From OCS116 sp051531935 (GTDB lineage: Bacteria > Pseudomonadota > Alphaproteobacteria > Rhizobiales > OSC116), in contig JAOPTR010000016.1 in the NCBI GenBank assembly GCA_051531935.1, positions 496,001 through 560,000 on the forward strand: 64,000 nt of DNA, in the 5' to 3' direction. This document shows positions 42,896-51,379 of this stretch, one piece after another (the stretch's first letter is position 1; the number at the start of each line of letters is the position of its first letter). The position numbers and the translations under genes were made by a program. The notes beneath the pieces are model-generated. The model was given only the letters and a program-made list of their open reading frames with translations, was not told where the DNA came from and ran no database searches.

Positions 42896-43501
42896 ATGAA
42901 AAATGACATACTCCGAAGCACAATAAAAAGACTGTCATCATTATGTATGACGGTCTTTTTGCTTTTTATAAGCCATCCCGTTGCCGCGCATGAGTTTGAT
43001 TGCGCAACCCGTGGCGATATAACAGCCCTACCTGAAGCAGTGCTTAAAACCCGCCAAGAAATCATGAGCCAAGCCGCGTTTGGCAACATGCTGCCTATGC
43101 AAGAAATCGCCGATCAAAATGAAATTTGGCCAGTGGCCGATTTTGGTCCCGATGCCAATTATGAAGATACCCCCATCCAATCATGGCTCTCTCAATCTCA
43201 AGATACCGAAGGGCGCTATATTTTAGCGCAAATGATCGAGGTCCTGAGCATGCCCTACCTCAAGAAACCACTTAATGGCGGTGTCGACCTCTACATCTGG
43301 CCGTATTTTGCCGATCAAGATTTAACATACCCCTGCACGGTAGACATGGTTGAACTGCTTAAAATTGTCTCACCAACGGAATATCTTAAAAACCGCCAAA
43401 CGGGCCTTTATACTGGTTTTCAACTGGCCATCAGCACCGATGGCACATGGCAATATTTTGCGCGTAAAAACCTAAACAAAAACACCCCAGAAGATAAATA
43501 A
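42896..43501 (+). CDS. Secreted protein of unknown function
   Basis: A 201-residue protein with an N-terminal Sec signal peptide (basic start, hydrophobic SLCMTVFLLFISHP, cleavage near VAA-HEF at about residue 32). The mature part has two cysteines (in FDCATRGD and TYPCTVD) that could form a disulfide in the periplasm, and segments NGGVDLYIWPYFADQDLTYP and GLYTGFQLAISTDGTWQYF. No family recognised. ygfZ begins two bases after its stop, so the pair is likely co-transcribed. Confidence 0.7.
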   Translation: MKNDILRSTIKRLSSLCMTVFLLFISHPVAAHEFDCATRGDITALPEAVLKTRQEIMSQAAFGNMLPMQEIADQNEIWPVADFGPDANYEDTPIQSWLSQSQDTEGRYILAQMIEVLSMPYLKKPLNGGVDLYIWPYFADQDLTYPCTVDMVELLKIVSPTEYLKNRQTGLYTGFQLAISTDGTWQYFARKNLNKNTPEDK

Positions 43502-43502
43502 C

Positions 43503-44300
43503 ATGACCAAATTCACCCCCTTCACACTCAAAGACCGTTCATTCATCCAAGTTACAGGCGCAGATGCCAGTGAGTTTCTACAAGGTCAAATCAGTAACGA
43601 TATCGACCTACTCACCCAACAAAGCGCCATCCATGCCCTCATTCTCACTCCGCAAGGTAAAATCCTAGCCGATTTATTTATTTATAATTATGAGGCAGGT
43701 TACCTGCTCGATATACATTCAAGCGCTTGCGATTGGCTGCTCACACGCTTTAACATGTTCAAACTGCGCAGCAACGTGGCATTCACCAACATCTCCGATA
43801 ATTTGCATCTCAACATTTCTCAACAATCGTTAGAAAATTCCATCATTTCCGCGCCCGATCCACGCATCGCAAATGTCATACGCAACATCAGCAAGTCCAC
43901 GCTCAACGAAACCAATGCAGCTACTTACCATCACTATTTAGCAAGCCAAGCCATCATAGAATTTGGTTCAAACTACCAAGCATCAGAGCATTTCCCGCAA
44001 GATTTATGGTTCGATAAATTAGGCAGCATAAGCTTCACCAAAGGCTGTTATGTCGGGCAAGAAGTCGTCTCACGCATGCGCCATAAATCAGATGCCCGCA
44101 AACGGCTGTTACCACTTCAATCAACTTCACCACATCAAAAAGGCGATAAAGTCTTACAAGCCGAAAAATCAGTCGGCGAAGTCATTTGCCAAGTTTATGA
44201 TATTACCCTAGCCATCATGCGGATGGATAAAATCTCCGCTGATACCACCAATTTAGACCAATTCACCATCACGAGGCCAGAATGGATCCAAAACTTATAA
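43503..44300 (+). CDS. ygfZ: Folate-binding YgfZ/IBA57-like protein
   Basis: A 265-residue GcvT-fold protein that binds tetrahydrofolate and helps assemble or repair Fe-S clusters in certain enzymes. The diagnostic motif KGCYVGQEVVSRMRHK (about residues 180-195; K-G-C-Y-x-G-Q-E) is intact, and the N-terminal SFIQVTGADASEFLQGQISNDI is the family's opening block. Shorter than E. coli YgfZ (326) but typical for alphaproteobacteria. The downstream tag gene starts 19 bases before its end. Confidence 0.93.
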   Translation: MTKFTPFTLKDRSFIQVTGADASEFLQGQISNDIDLLTQQSAIHALILTPQGKILADLFIYNYEAGYLLDIHSSACDWLLTRFNMFKLRSNVAFTNISDNLHLNISQQSLENSIISAPDPRIANVIRNISKSTLNETNAATYHHYLASQAIIEFGSNYQASEHFPQDLWFDKLGSISFTKGCYVGQEVVSRMRHKSDARKRLLPLQSTSPHQKGDKVLQAEKSVGEVICQVYDITLAIMRMDKISADTTNLDQFTITRPEWIQNL

Positions 44301-44923
44301 GAAACCGCCATTCAGATGATAACATCCGCATTGGTGATGGCATAAGCCGTTGCGAATGGCCAAATGATGATGACGAATTATACCTCGCTTATCACGACAA
44401 TGCGTGGGGCGTGCCCGAATATAACGACCAAGCACTATTCGCAAAACTCATCCTAGATGGCTTTCAAGCTGGCCTGTCATGGATCGTCATTTTACGAAAA
44501 GAAGAAGCCTTCCGTGAAGCCTTCCATAATTTCGACCCGCACATTCTGTCCACCATTTCCGATGATGAGCTAGAAGCCCAGATGAAAAATACGGGCATTG
44601 TGCGCAATCGCTCAAAAATATTTGCCGTGCGAAGCAATGCCCAAGCCTATTTAAAACTTCATCAAGAGGTGGGCTTTGCCAATTATTGGTGGCAACAAGT
44701 GGATGGCAAACCAATAGACAGGCAGCGTCAACCAAATGCAGCCTATCCAACCAAATCCGAGCTGAGTGAAAATATTTCCAAAGACCTCAAAAAACGTGGT
44801 TTCAAATATGTTGGCCCCACCATTGTCTACGCTTTTATGGAAGCCGTTGGCCTCATCAACAACCATCTTGTCACCTGCCACAGCCATCAAAAATGTGTCG
44901 CTAAAATAGAAATACGCACATGA
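44282..44923 (+). CDS. tag: DNA-3-methyladenine glycosylase I
   Basis: A 213-residue HhH-superfamily glycosylase that removes 3-methyladenine from DNA. RCEWPNDDDELYLAYHDNAWGVPEYND (about residues 23-49) contains the first zinc-binding Cys and His plus the H-D-x-E/N-W-G motif; LFAKLILDGFQAGLSWIVIL follows; KYVGPTIVYAFMEAVGLINNHLVTCHSHQKC at the C terminus has the remaining His/Cys ligands. The start overlaps ygfZ by 19 bases and the end overlaps the HD gene by four. It duplicates the substrate range of AlkC at 12983. Confidence 0.94.
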   Translation: MDPKLIRNRHSDDNIRIGDGISRCEWPNDDDELYLAYHDNAWGVPEYNDQALFAKLILDGFQAGLSWIVILRKEEAFREAFHNFDPHILSTISDDELEAQMKNTGIVRNRSKIFAVRSNAQAYLKLHQEVGFANYWWQQVDGKPIDRQRQPNAAYPTKSELSENISKDLKKRGFKYVGPTIVYAFMEAVGLINNHLVTCHSHQKCVAKIEIRT

Positions 44924-45558
44924 GTATAAAAACACAAAAAAGGGCGTGGCAGCGCATGCTGTCTGGCCGTAGGTTAGATCTTTTAGACCCCTCACCTGTC
45001 GATATTGAAATCTCAGACATCGCACGCGGCATTGCCTGTGTCGCAAGGTGGAACGGCCAAACCAAAGGCGACCACGCCTTTTCAGTCGCCGAACATTCCC
45101 TTATTGTTGCCGATATTTGCGCCGATCTACTGCCGTCAATTTCAGCCAGATTAGAGCTTATGGCATTGCTGCATGATGCGTCAGAATATGTAATTGGCGA
45201 TATGATAAGCCCGTTCAAAAACGCTCTAGGGTTCGACTATAAACAGTTTGAGGAAAAACTCGAAGCTGCAATCCATATACGCTTTGGTCTGCGCAGCACA
45301 CCCACAAAACAAGAAAAAAAACTCATAAAACAAGCCGATTTAGCTTGCGCTTATTACGAAGCCATCGGCCTTGCAGGTTTTTCTATTGATGAGGCCAATG
45401 AATTTTTTGACAAGCCCAAAAATTTAACTAAAGCTATGGAAACTAAGTTAAATCAATTGAAACCACTCAGCGTCAAACAAGCCGAAATTCAATTTATAAA
45501 TCGGTTTAACAGCATAAATGAACGGTTTTTAAAAGAAACAAAAGTAAAAGGTAATTAA
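44920..45558 (+). CDS. HD-domain phosphohydrolase (YfbR-like)
   Basis: A 212-residue HD-superfamily protein. H59 in FSVAEHSLIV, H85-D86 in ALLHDASEY and D94 in the VIGDM segment make the metal site, as in YfbR-type 5'-deoxyribonucleotidases. RMLSGRRLDLLDPSP and WNGQTKGDHAFSVAEHS are conserved in the rhizobial subgroup, whose substrate is probably a nucleotide (inference). Overlaps tag by four bases and is followed by the phosphatase gene after two. Confidence 0.87.
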   Translation: MSIKTQKRAWQRMLSGRRLDLLDPSPVDIEISDIARGIACVARWNGQTKGDHAFSVAEHSLIVADICADLLPSISARLELMALLHDASEYVIGDMISPFKNALGFDYKQFEEKLEAAIHIRFGLRSTPTKQEKKLIKQADLACAYYEAIGLAGFSIDEANEFFDKPKNLTKAMETKLNQLKPLSVKQAEIQFINRFNSINERFLKETKVKGN

Positions 45559-45560
45559 AG

Positions 45561-46064
45561 ATGATTCACGTCTGTAGTTTAGACCTCATTTCCCAAAGCA
45601 TTCAAAATACAAGTGCCGAATTTCTAGTGTCGATCATCAATAAAGATATGATGCCCGAGACCCCGCATAATATTACCCCTAAAAACCACCTTAAATTATC
45701 ATTTAACGACATCAACACACCCACCCAAGGCTTCGTCAATGCCCAAGCTTCCGACATCGAGAAGCTCATTGCATTCCTCGAAAACTGGAACCAACAAGCC
45801 CCCATCCTATTCCATTGTTGGGCAGGCGTAAGCCGCTCCACCGCATGCGCTTACATTGCAGCAAATTTTGTGCGTGGCGCAGGTGCCGAAGAAGAGTTAG
45901 CCCAAAACCTACGCAGTGCAGCACCGTTCGCCACGCCCAATAAATTGGTCATCTCTTTAGCCGACCAATGCCTAAAACGTGATGGCAAAATGATAGAAGC
46001 CATTGACAATATAGGGCGCGGCAGCTTTACTCATAGCGGCAAGCCATTTGAGCTACCTTTTTAA
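45561..46064 (+). CDS. Protein tyrosine phosphatase-like protein
   Basis: A 167-residue Cys-dependent phosphatase. The P-loop is HCWAGVSRSTA with nucleophile C86 and Arg 92 (C-x5-R). The N-terminal half supplies the alpha/beta core, with DINTPTQGFVNAQASDIEKL about residues 50-69, where an Asp may serve as general acid. Resembles the dual-specificity/tyrosine phosphatases common beside HD hydrolase and NrtR-like genes in rhizobia. Cytosolic; substrate unknown. Confidence 0.88.
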   Translation: MIHVCSLDLISQSIQNTSAEFLVSIINKDMMPETPHNITPKNHLKLSFNDINTPTQGFVNAQASDIEKLIAFLENWNQQAPILFHCWAGVSRSTACAYIAANFVRGAGAEEELAQNLRSAAPFATPNKLVISLADQCLKRDGKMIEAIDNIGRGSFTHSGKPFELPF

Positions 46065-46076
46065 CCAGAGAGTTAT

Positions 46077-47057
46077 ATGTCCGACCCCACAGACACAGCC
46101 GAATTTGAACAAATCATCATAGATTTAAATGCCGTCATTCTATCATTGAATATGGACAGCAATGACAGCCTCACTGTGCTGACAATTAGTGACATTAAAA
46201 ACCTTTTGCCATGGGGCGCATATCAGCCTAACTCACATAAAACCATGGAGCAAGGCCTTCGGCATTGGGTTAAAAGCCAAACCGATATGGATTTAAATTA
46301 TGTCGAGCAGCTCTATACATTTGGCGATAGTGGGCGCTTTAGCTATGGCAACCCCAACCGTCATATTGTCAGCATCGGCTATCTAGCCTGCATCCAGCCC
46401 GAACTACGCGAAAAACAATCCTACCGCCAATGGAGCGGCATTTATCAGCATTTCCCGTGGGAAGATTTCCGCCAAGGCCGCCCCGCAATGCTCGATGATT
46501 TTATTTTACCCAAATTATATAAATGGAGCGATTCACCAGAAACCGACCAACGCATTAAACGCTGCTTTGGCGATTTAGATGATGTCTGGCAGGAAGAAAA
46601 TATCCTACAACGGTTCGAGCTTATGTATGAAGCCAGCCTCGTATTCGAAGCGGTGCGTGATGCCAATGATGATATGACGGCCGATATTTACGTTTCAAGC
46701 CCCGATACAGAATTGCCTACTGGCCGCTACATGCAATATGATCATCGGCGCATATTGGCAACAGCCCTTGGCCGCATGCGGACAAAAATCAAACATCAAC
46801 CGGTAATTTTCGATCTCATGCCCGATAAGTTCACTCTGTTCGAGCTACAACGCTCAACCGAAGCAATATTAGGCTATCATTTGCACAAACAAAATTTCAG
46901 GCGCTTTGTAGAGCGCGAAGACCTCGTCAGCAAAACTGGTGAAATTCGCAATCAACCAAGTGGCCGTCCCGCCCAATTGTTCGAATATAATAAGAAGCTG
47001 ATAAACAGTCCAAACATGCAAGGCCTAAAAATCGGCAATAGCGGCTCTGCCTATTAA
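46077..47057 (+). CDS. NrtR-like NAD regulator (Nudix-like plus winged HTH)
   Basis: A 326-residue protein related to the NrtR-type repressors of NAD metabolism. The N-terminal half is a Nudix-like domain (VILSLNMDSNDSLTVLTI, then QLYTFGDSGR and VSIGYLACI) but lacks an intact catalytic Nudix box, so it would sense ADP-ribose-type ligands rather than hydrolyse them. The C-terminal winged HTH contains DLMPDKFTLFELQRSTEAILGYHLHKQNFRRFVE and the wing SGRPAQLFEY. The NADQ/NrtR group is often listed as NAD regulator in rhizobia. It ends 18 bases before the convergent sleB gene. Confidence 0.8.
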   Translation: MSDPTDTAEFEQIIIDLNAVILSLNMDSNDSLTVLTISDIKNLLPWGAYQPNSHKTMEQGLRHWVKSQTDMDLNYVEQLYTFGDSGRFSYGNPNRHIVSIGYLACIQPELREKQSYRQWSGIYQHFPWEDFRQGRPAMLDDFILPKLYKWSDSPETDQRIKRCFGDLDDVWQEENILQRFELMYEASLVFEAVRDANDDMTADIYVSSPDTELPTGRYMQYDHRRILATALGRMRTKIKHQPVIFDLMPDKFTLFELQRSTEAILGYHLHKQNFRRFVEREDLVSKTGEIRNQPSGRPAQLFEYNKKLINSPNMQGLKIGNSGSAY

Positions 47058-47075
47058 GCTTTCGCTCTTCACACA

Positions 47076-48509
47076 CTATGCTTTCGCTCTGGGATCTTTA
47101 TAAAATATATGCGCCCCAATAGATCCAAGGCGTTTCATAGACCAACGCCATTTTGGGCTTACCGCCTTCGTATGGTAATGGGTTGCGCCACGCACCCGCG
47201 GTGCGCTCGCACGGCCTGCCAAAAAGTCGCCAGCAAGCTGTTTCATTCTTTTCCAAGTTTTCAAATCTCTAGGTAAATCTGTTTTGCCATCACATGCAAA
47301 TGAGAACTGGCAAGCATTACGCCTCGTGGCGTTTTGGTAAATCACCCCACAAAATGTATTGGGGTAAGATCGGCTACGACGACGTGCCGAAATAACTTCT
47401 GCAACCGCCAATTGCCCCGCGCGGCTTTCACCACGCACTTCATGGTAAAGTGCTGTGGTCAGGCAAGTTAAGCTTGTGCGGCTTGTCGAAATAACTTTGG
47501 CTTTTGGCTTGGGTATATATTTAGGGCGCTTCAATGGCGCTGGCACTTTTACATTGGCCATCAATATCCGTTCACCTTTTTCTTCGGCAACTTTTGTGGC
47601 AATCTTACCGTTCACAATGGTAAAGCCGTTCAATTTATCCAAGGCAATCACTTGGCGTCTTATGGAAGATGATTTCCCATTACCCGCACTCCATCCCAGC
47701 TCAGTTTCATGGGCTTGGGCAGTCACTTGGCTCAACATAGCCTCAACAAATTGGCTTTTATTTTTACCCGAATGTATGGTTGGCATGGGCGCGATTTGTT
47801 CAGCCACATATACTTCAGCTTGGTTTTTTGTATCTTGTTTTAGTTTTTCAATTTCACTGGCCGATAATATTTTGGGCGTAATTTTACTACCACCTATCAA
47901 TTCATGGCTAGAGGGCTGCTCAGTGAGCGAGCTTAATACCGTCAATGCTTGCTTTTTATCAGAAACCTTCGGTAAATTTGCAATTTTTTTAGCCTTAATT
48001 TCCGAACTTGTTTGTTTCAAAATAATTTTCTCAGCAATTATTTTCTGTGCCGCCATTTCATGAATGGCAGCCTGTCTATCCAACGCAGCAATTTGTTTTG
48101 CCCGCTGCGCAGCTTGCTGAACTGCTTTGTCTTTGTCTATTTTTACTATCTTTTTATAATAAGTGCTGTTGCGCTTCTTAGTGCGGTTCACCCGTATTTT
48201 ATCAGTGTCTCGTTTGGCTGTTTTACCTGCAATGTCATAAACCGAGCTACCGTGCTTTTGTTGCATAACAACAATTTTGGGCACATCATATAATAGGTTT
48301 TCCTCAACATCTTCAGGGTATAGTTCAAGCTTTGTGCCTATCATTTGCTCATAATCGGTAAATGATGTCATAAAAAAGCCAAAAAATGCCAAGCCAAAAA
48401 GCGCGTGCAAAACCGCACGATGCCTAAACTGCATTGGTTTTTTTTGCCGACGTTGATTTTTATGAAAAACTTTATGAGCGTCGGTATATTGGCTAGAACG
48501 ATTTGTCAT
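47076..48509 (-). CDS. SleB-type cell wall hydrolase
   Basis: A 477-residue membrane-anchored peptidoglycan hydrolase. One transmembrane helix near residues 33-50 (VLHALFGLAFFGFFMTSF) follows a basic cytosolic N terminus. A long low-complexity Lys/Ala/Gln-rich spacer (about 110-330) leads to the C-terminal Hydrolase_2 (SleB) domain: LTTALYHEVRGESRAGQLAVAEVISARR (with catalytic Glu), NACQFSFACDG and RGATHYHTKAVSPKW. It should cleave glycan strands in the periplasm. A perfect CtrA box lies 68 bases upstream of its start, fitting a role in cell division or growth (inference). Confidence 0.9.
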   Translation of the reverse strand: MTNRSSQYTDAHKVFHKNQRRQKKPMQFRHRAVLHALFGLAFFGFFMTSFTDYEQMIGTKLELYPEDVEENLLYDVPKIVVMQQKHGSSVYDIAGKTAKRDTDKIRVNRTKKRNSTYYKKIVKIDKDKAVQQAAQRAKQIAALDRQAAIHEMAAQKIIAEKIILKQTSSEIKAKKIANLPKVSDKKQALTVLSSLTEQPSSHELIGGSKITPKILSASEIEKLKQDTKNQAEVYVAEQIAPMPTIHSGKNKSQFVEAMLSQVTAQAHETELGWSAGNGKSSSIRRQVIALDKLNGFTIVNGKIATKVAEEKGERILMANVKVPAPLKRPKYIPKPKAKVISTSRTSLTCLTTALYHEVRGESRAGQLAVAEVISARRRSRSYPNTFCGVIYQNATRRNACQFSFACDGKTDLPRDLKTWKRMKQLAGDFLAGRASAPRVRGATHYHTKAVSPKWRWSMKRLGSIGAHIFYKDPRAKA

Positions 48510-48576
48510 TATACCTGTGATATTAAATCAAATAGATTTTCGAATTTGAACCTACCTAACTTGTACAAAATACCGA

Positions 48577-48592
48577 TTAAGATATTATTAAC
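48577..48592 (+). promoter_or_regulatory. Candidate CtrA-binding site upstream of sleB
   Basis: TTAA-GATATTA-TTAAC (followed by another C) matches the full CtrA consensus and lies 68 bases upstream of the sleB-type gene, which it would control on the minus strand. The 116-base gap between sleB and ppdK holds no other obvious signal. Confidence 0.5.
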
Positions 48593-48625
48593 CAAGTTAT
48601 TTAATCCATAATAATGTGGCCTAAT

Positions 48626-51352
48626 TTAGGCTTCGGCAGCTTTTATTTCACTGGCAATCTTGTTTTGCGCTGCTGCAAGTCTGGCAACAGGCACCCTAAA
48701 TGGCGCACAAGATACATAATCCAACCCCAAATCACCGTAAAAATGAATCGAATATGGGTCACCACCATGCTCACCGCACACTCCAACATTTAAGTTTTCA
48801 TTGCCTTTATGGCCGCGCTCTACAGCAATTTTAACAAGCTCCCCAACACCATCTTTATCAATAGATACAAACGGATCATGCGGAATAATCGCACGGCGCG
48901 TATAAGAATTTAAAAAACGTGCGCTGTCATCACGGCTAATGCCATAAGTGGTCTGGGTTAAATCATTGGAGCCAAAGCTAAAAAAGTCAGATAATTCGGC
49001 TAAATCTTCGGCACGCAAAGCCGCACGTGGCAATTCAATCATGGTGCCAAATTTAAAGGCAGGTCGCGCCCCATGTATATTTGCCACTTCATCGGCCACT
49101 TTTTCTATTCGGTCTTTCAAAAATACCAATTCTGCTTTTGTAGATACAAATGGAATCATAATTTCTGGCATGGTCGGGTCACCAGTTTCTTGCTCTGCCA
49201 AAATTGTAGCTTCAAAAATTGCTTGCACCTGCATGTCATAAATTTCGGGGTTGGTAATGGCCAATCGGCACCCTCGATGCCCAAGCATAGGGTTGGTTTC
49301 AGACAATGTCTGTAAGCGATCTAAAATGGTCTTATGATCAACCCCAATGGCATTGGCGGTTTCCATAATATCTTGGTCGGTTTTGGGTAAAAATTCATGT
49401 AATGGCGGGTCAAGTAACCTAATCGTCACAGGAAAACCAGACATAGCTTTAAATAAATCAACAAAATCCTGGCGTTGCATTGGTAATAATTTATCCAATG
49501 CACGTTTCCGTCCCGCCTCATTCTCAGCCAAAATCATTTCCCGAACCGAAACAATGCGGTTTTTGTCAAAAAACATATGTTCCGTACGGCAAAGGCCAAT
49601 GCCTTCAGCGCCCATTTTCTGCGCTTTTATTGCCAATTCAGGTGTTTCCGTATTCACCCTAATTTTCAATTTACGCACTTGATCAGCCCAATTCATCAGC
49701 GTGTAAAACTCGTCAGAAAAGCTCGGTTCAATGGTCGCAACCTGCCCTGTATAAATCTCACCAGATGTGCCATCAATGGTAATCATATCACCCTTTTTCA
49801 AGGTGTAACCCGATGCCGAAAGCGTCTCATTTTCTGCATCAACTTTAACAGAGCTCGCGCCAACCACACAAGGTCGCGCCATTATGCGTGCAGCCACAGC
49901 AGCATGGCTCGTGCTGCCGCCACGTACTGTCAAAATACCTTGCGCAGCATGGATTCCATAGACATCTTCAGGGCTGGTCTCTACCTTTACCAAAATTACA
50001 TTTTTGCCCAATGCACGGCGTTCTTCGGCATCTTCAGAGTTAAATACAACCTCACCCCATGCAGCACCAGGGCTTGCAGGCAATCCACGTGCCAATAAGG
50101 TTTTATCAGCTTCGGGGTCTAATGATGGATGTAACAATTGCTCGATTGATTTGGGGTCAACCCGCATCAATGCATCTTGTTTGCTAATCACGCCCGATTT
50201 TGCCAAATCAACCGCCACAACCAATTTTGCACGGTCACTTCTTTTGGGGCTAACCGCTTCTAATATGTAAAGCTTGCCATCTTCAATGGTAAATTCAATA
50301 TCAAGCATATCGCCAAATGCCGCTTCTAATTCTCTAGCGGTTTTTACCAATTCACTAAACATTTCAGGCATACGTTCTTCAAGGCTTTCAACTTGGTTAT
50401 TTTCGTTTTTGCCTTTTTGCGTCAGTGGTTTTGGCATTCTATATTGGCCAAAAAATTCAGGGCCCTGCGCATAAGTTAAATATGAACCAGATACCGTGGC
50501 TTCACCCGTATTTGCGTTGCGGCTATGTATCAAACCAGTCGCACTTTGCTCGTTTCTATTGCCAAAAACCATGGCCTGTATGGTCAGTGCCATACCAATA
50601 TCATCAGATATATCGTTAATGCGGCGTTGTGTTTTGGCTCTATACCCATTCCAAGTTTTAAAAGCAGCCGTTACACCACCCATTAACTGGTCACTCACAT
50701 TTTGCGGAAATTCCACACCTATATTATCAACGATGCATGCCTTATAACGCTCAATAATCAGTTGATAGTCACTCGAGTCAAATTCACTAATTGAAGTCAG
50801 GCCACCTTCAACACGCACCTCTTCAAAAATCTCTTCAAATAAATCTTCGCCGACACCCAATACCGCAATCGAATAACTTTCGATAAACCGCCTATAACTG
50901 TCCAATGCAAAGCGTAAATCACCTGTTTCTTCGGCCAAGGCCGCACAGGTTTGATCGTTCAAACCAAGGTTTAAAATCGCAGGCATTAGCCCCGCTAAAT
51001 GCACAGGCGCCCCCACTCTAACCGCAAGCATTAAGGGTTTTTCTGCATCACCTAATTTCTTATTTAGCTTCTTTTCAAGCCGTTGCAAGCCCTTCATCAC
51101 AAAATCATTAGAGCCAACAGGCAACTTATTGCCAGCAATGCTAAATTGACGGCAAAAATCGGTGGTCAATACAAACCCAATGGGCACAGGCAAGCCTAAA
51201 TTAGTAATCTTGGCTAAAGATGCACCCTTTAATCCAAGGGCTTCCACCATTTTTTTATCATCAAGCTTTGTTGGCGTACCGTATGCAAATAAACAAGCGT
51301 CGGACAATTCAACATTGTCTAATTTCTGCGTATTTTCAATTGACTCACTCAT
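48626..51352 (-). CDS. ppdK: Pyruvate, phosphate dikinase
   Basis: A 908-residue enzyme interconverting pyruvate, ATP and phosphate with phosphoenolpyruvate, AMP and pyrophosphate. The N-terminal nucleotide domain starts LKGASLAKITNLGLPVPIGFVLTT; the swivelling phosphohistidine domain has LTVRGGSTSHAAVAARIMARPCVVG with the catalytic His near residue 483; the C-terminal PEP/pyruvate barrel has GLCRTEHMFF, ETNPMLGHRGCRLAI and FSFGSNDLTQTTYGISRDD, ending in VGVCGEHGGDP. The N-terminal 40 residues diverge from the usual VYxFG start. It lies 27 bases after glyS on the same strand, a gene order found in rhizobia. Confidence 0.96.
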   Translation of the reverse strand: MSESIENTQKLDNVELSDACLFAYGTPTKLDDKKMVEALGLKGASLAKITNLGLPVPIGFVLTTDFCRQFSIAGNKLPVGSNDFVMKGLQRLEKKLNKKLGDAEKPLMLAVRVGAPVHLAGLMPAILNLGLNDQTCAALAEETGDLRFALDSYRRFIESYSIAVLGVGEDLFEEIFEEVRVEGGLTSISEFDSSDYQLIIERYKACIVDNIGVEFPQNVSDQLMGGVTAAFKTWNGYRAKTQRRINDISDDIGMALTIQAMVFGNRNEQSATGLIHSRNANTGEATVSGSYLTYAQGPEFFGQYRMPKPLTQKGKNENNQVESLEERMPEMFSELVKTARELEAAFGDMLDIEFTIEDGKLYILEAVSPKRSDRAKLVVAVDLAKSGVISKQDALMRVDPKSIEQLLHPSLDPEADKTLLARGLPASPGAAWGEVVFNSEDAEERRALGKNVILVKVETSPEDVYGIHAAQGILTVRGGSTSHAAVAARIMARPCVVGASSVKVDAENETLSASGYTLKKGDMITIDGTSGEIYTGQVATIEPSFSDEFYTLMNWADQVRKLKIRVNTETPELAIKAQKMGAEGIGLCRTEHMFFDKNRIVSVREMILAENEAGRKRALDKLLPMQRQDFVDLFKAMSGFPVTIRLLDPPLHEFLPKTDQDIMETANAIGVDHKTILDRLQTLSETNPMLGHRGCRLAITNPEIYDMQVQAIFEATILAEQETGDPTMPEIMIPFVSTKAELVFLKDRIEKVADEVANIHGARPAFKFGTMIELPRAALRAEDLAELSDFFSFGSNDLTQTTYGISRDDSARFLNSYTRRAIIPHDPFVSIDKDGVGELVKIAVERGHKGNENLNVGVCGEHGGDPYSIHFYGDLGLDYVSCAPFRVPVARLAAAQNKIASEIKAAEA

Positions 51353-51379
51353 GACACTTAGCCTTTTCCTAACGGTAAC

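Noticed and set aside
47059..47090. 11-base direct repeat GCTTTCGCTCT at the sleB / NrtR-like junction
   Set aside because: Overlaps the last codons of sleB; probably a local duplication with no further structure.
47455..48063. 202-codon rightward frame antisense to sleB
   Set aside because: Shadow of the low-complexity spacer of SleB, whose domain is certain.
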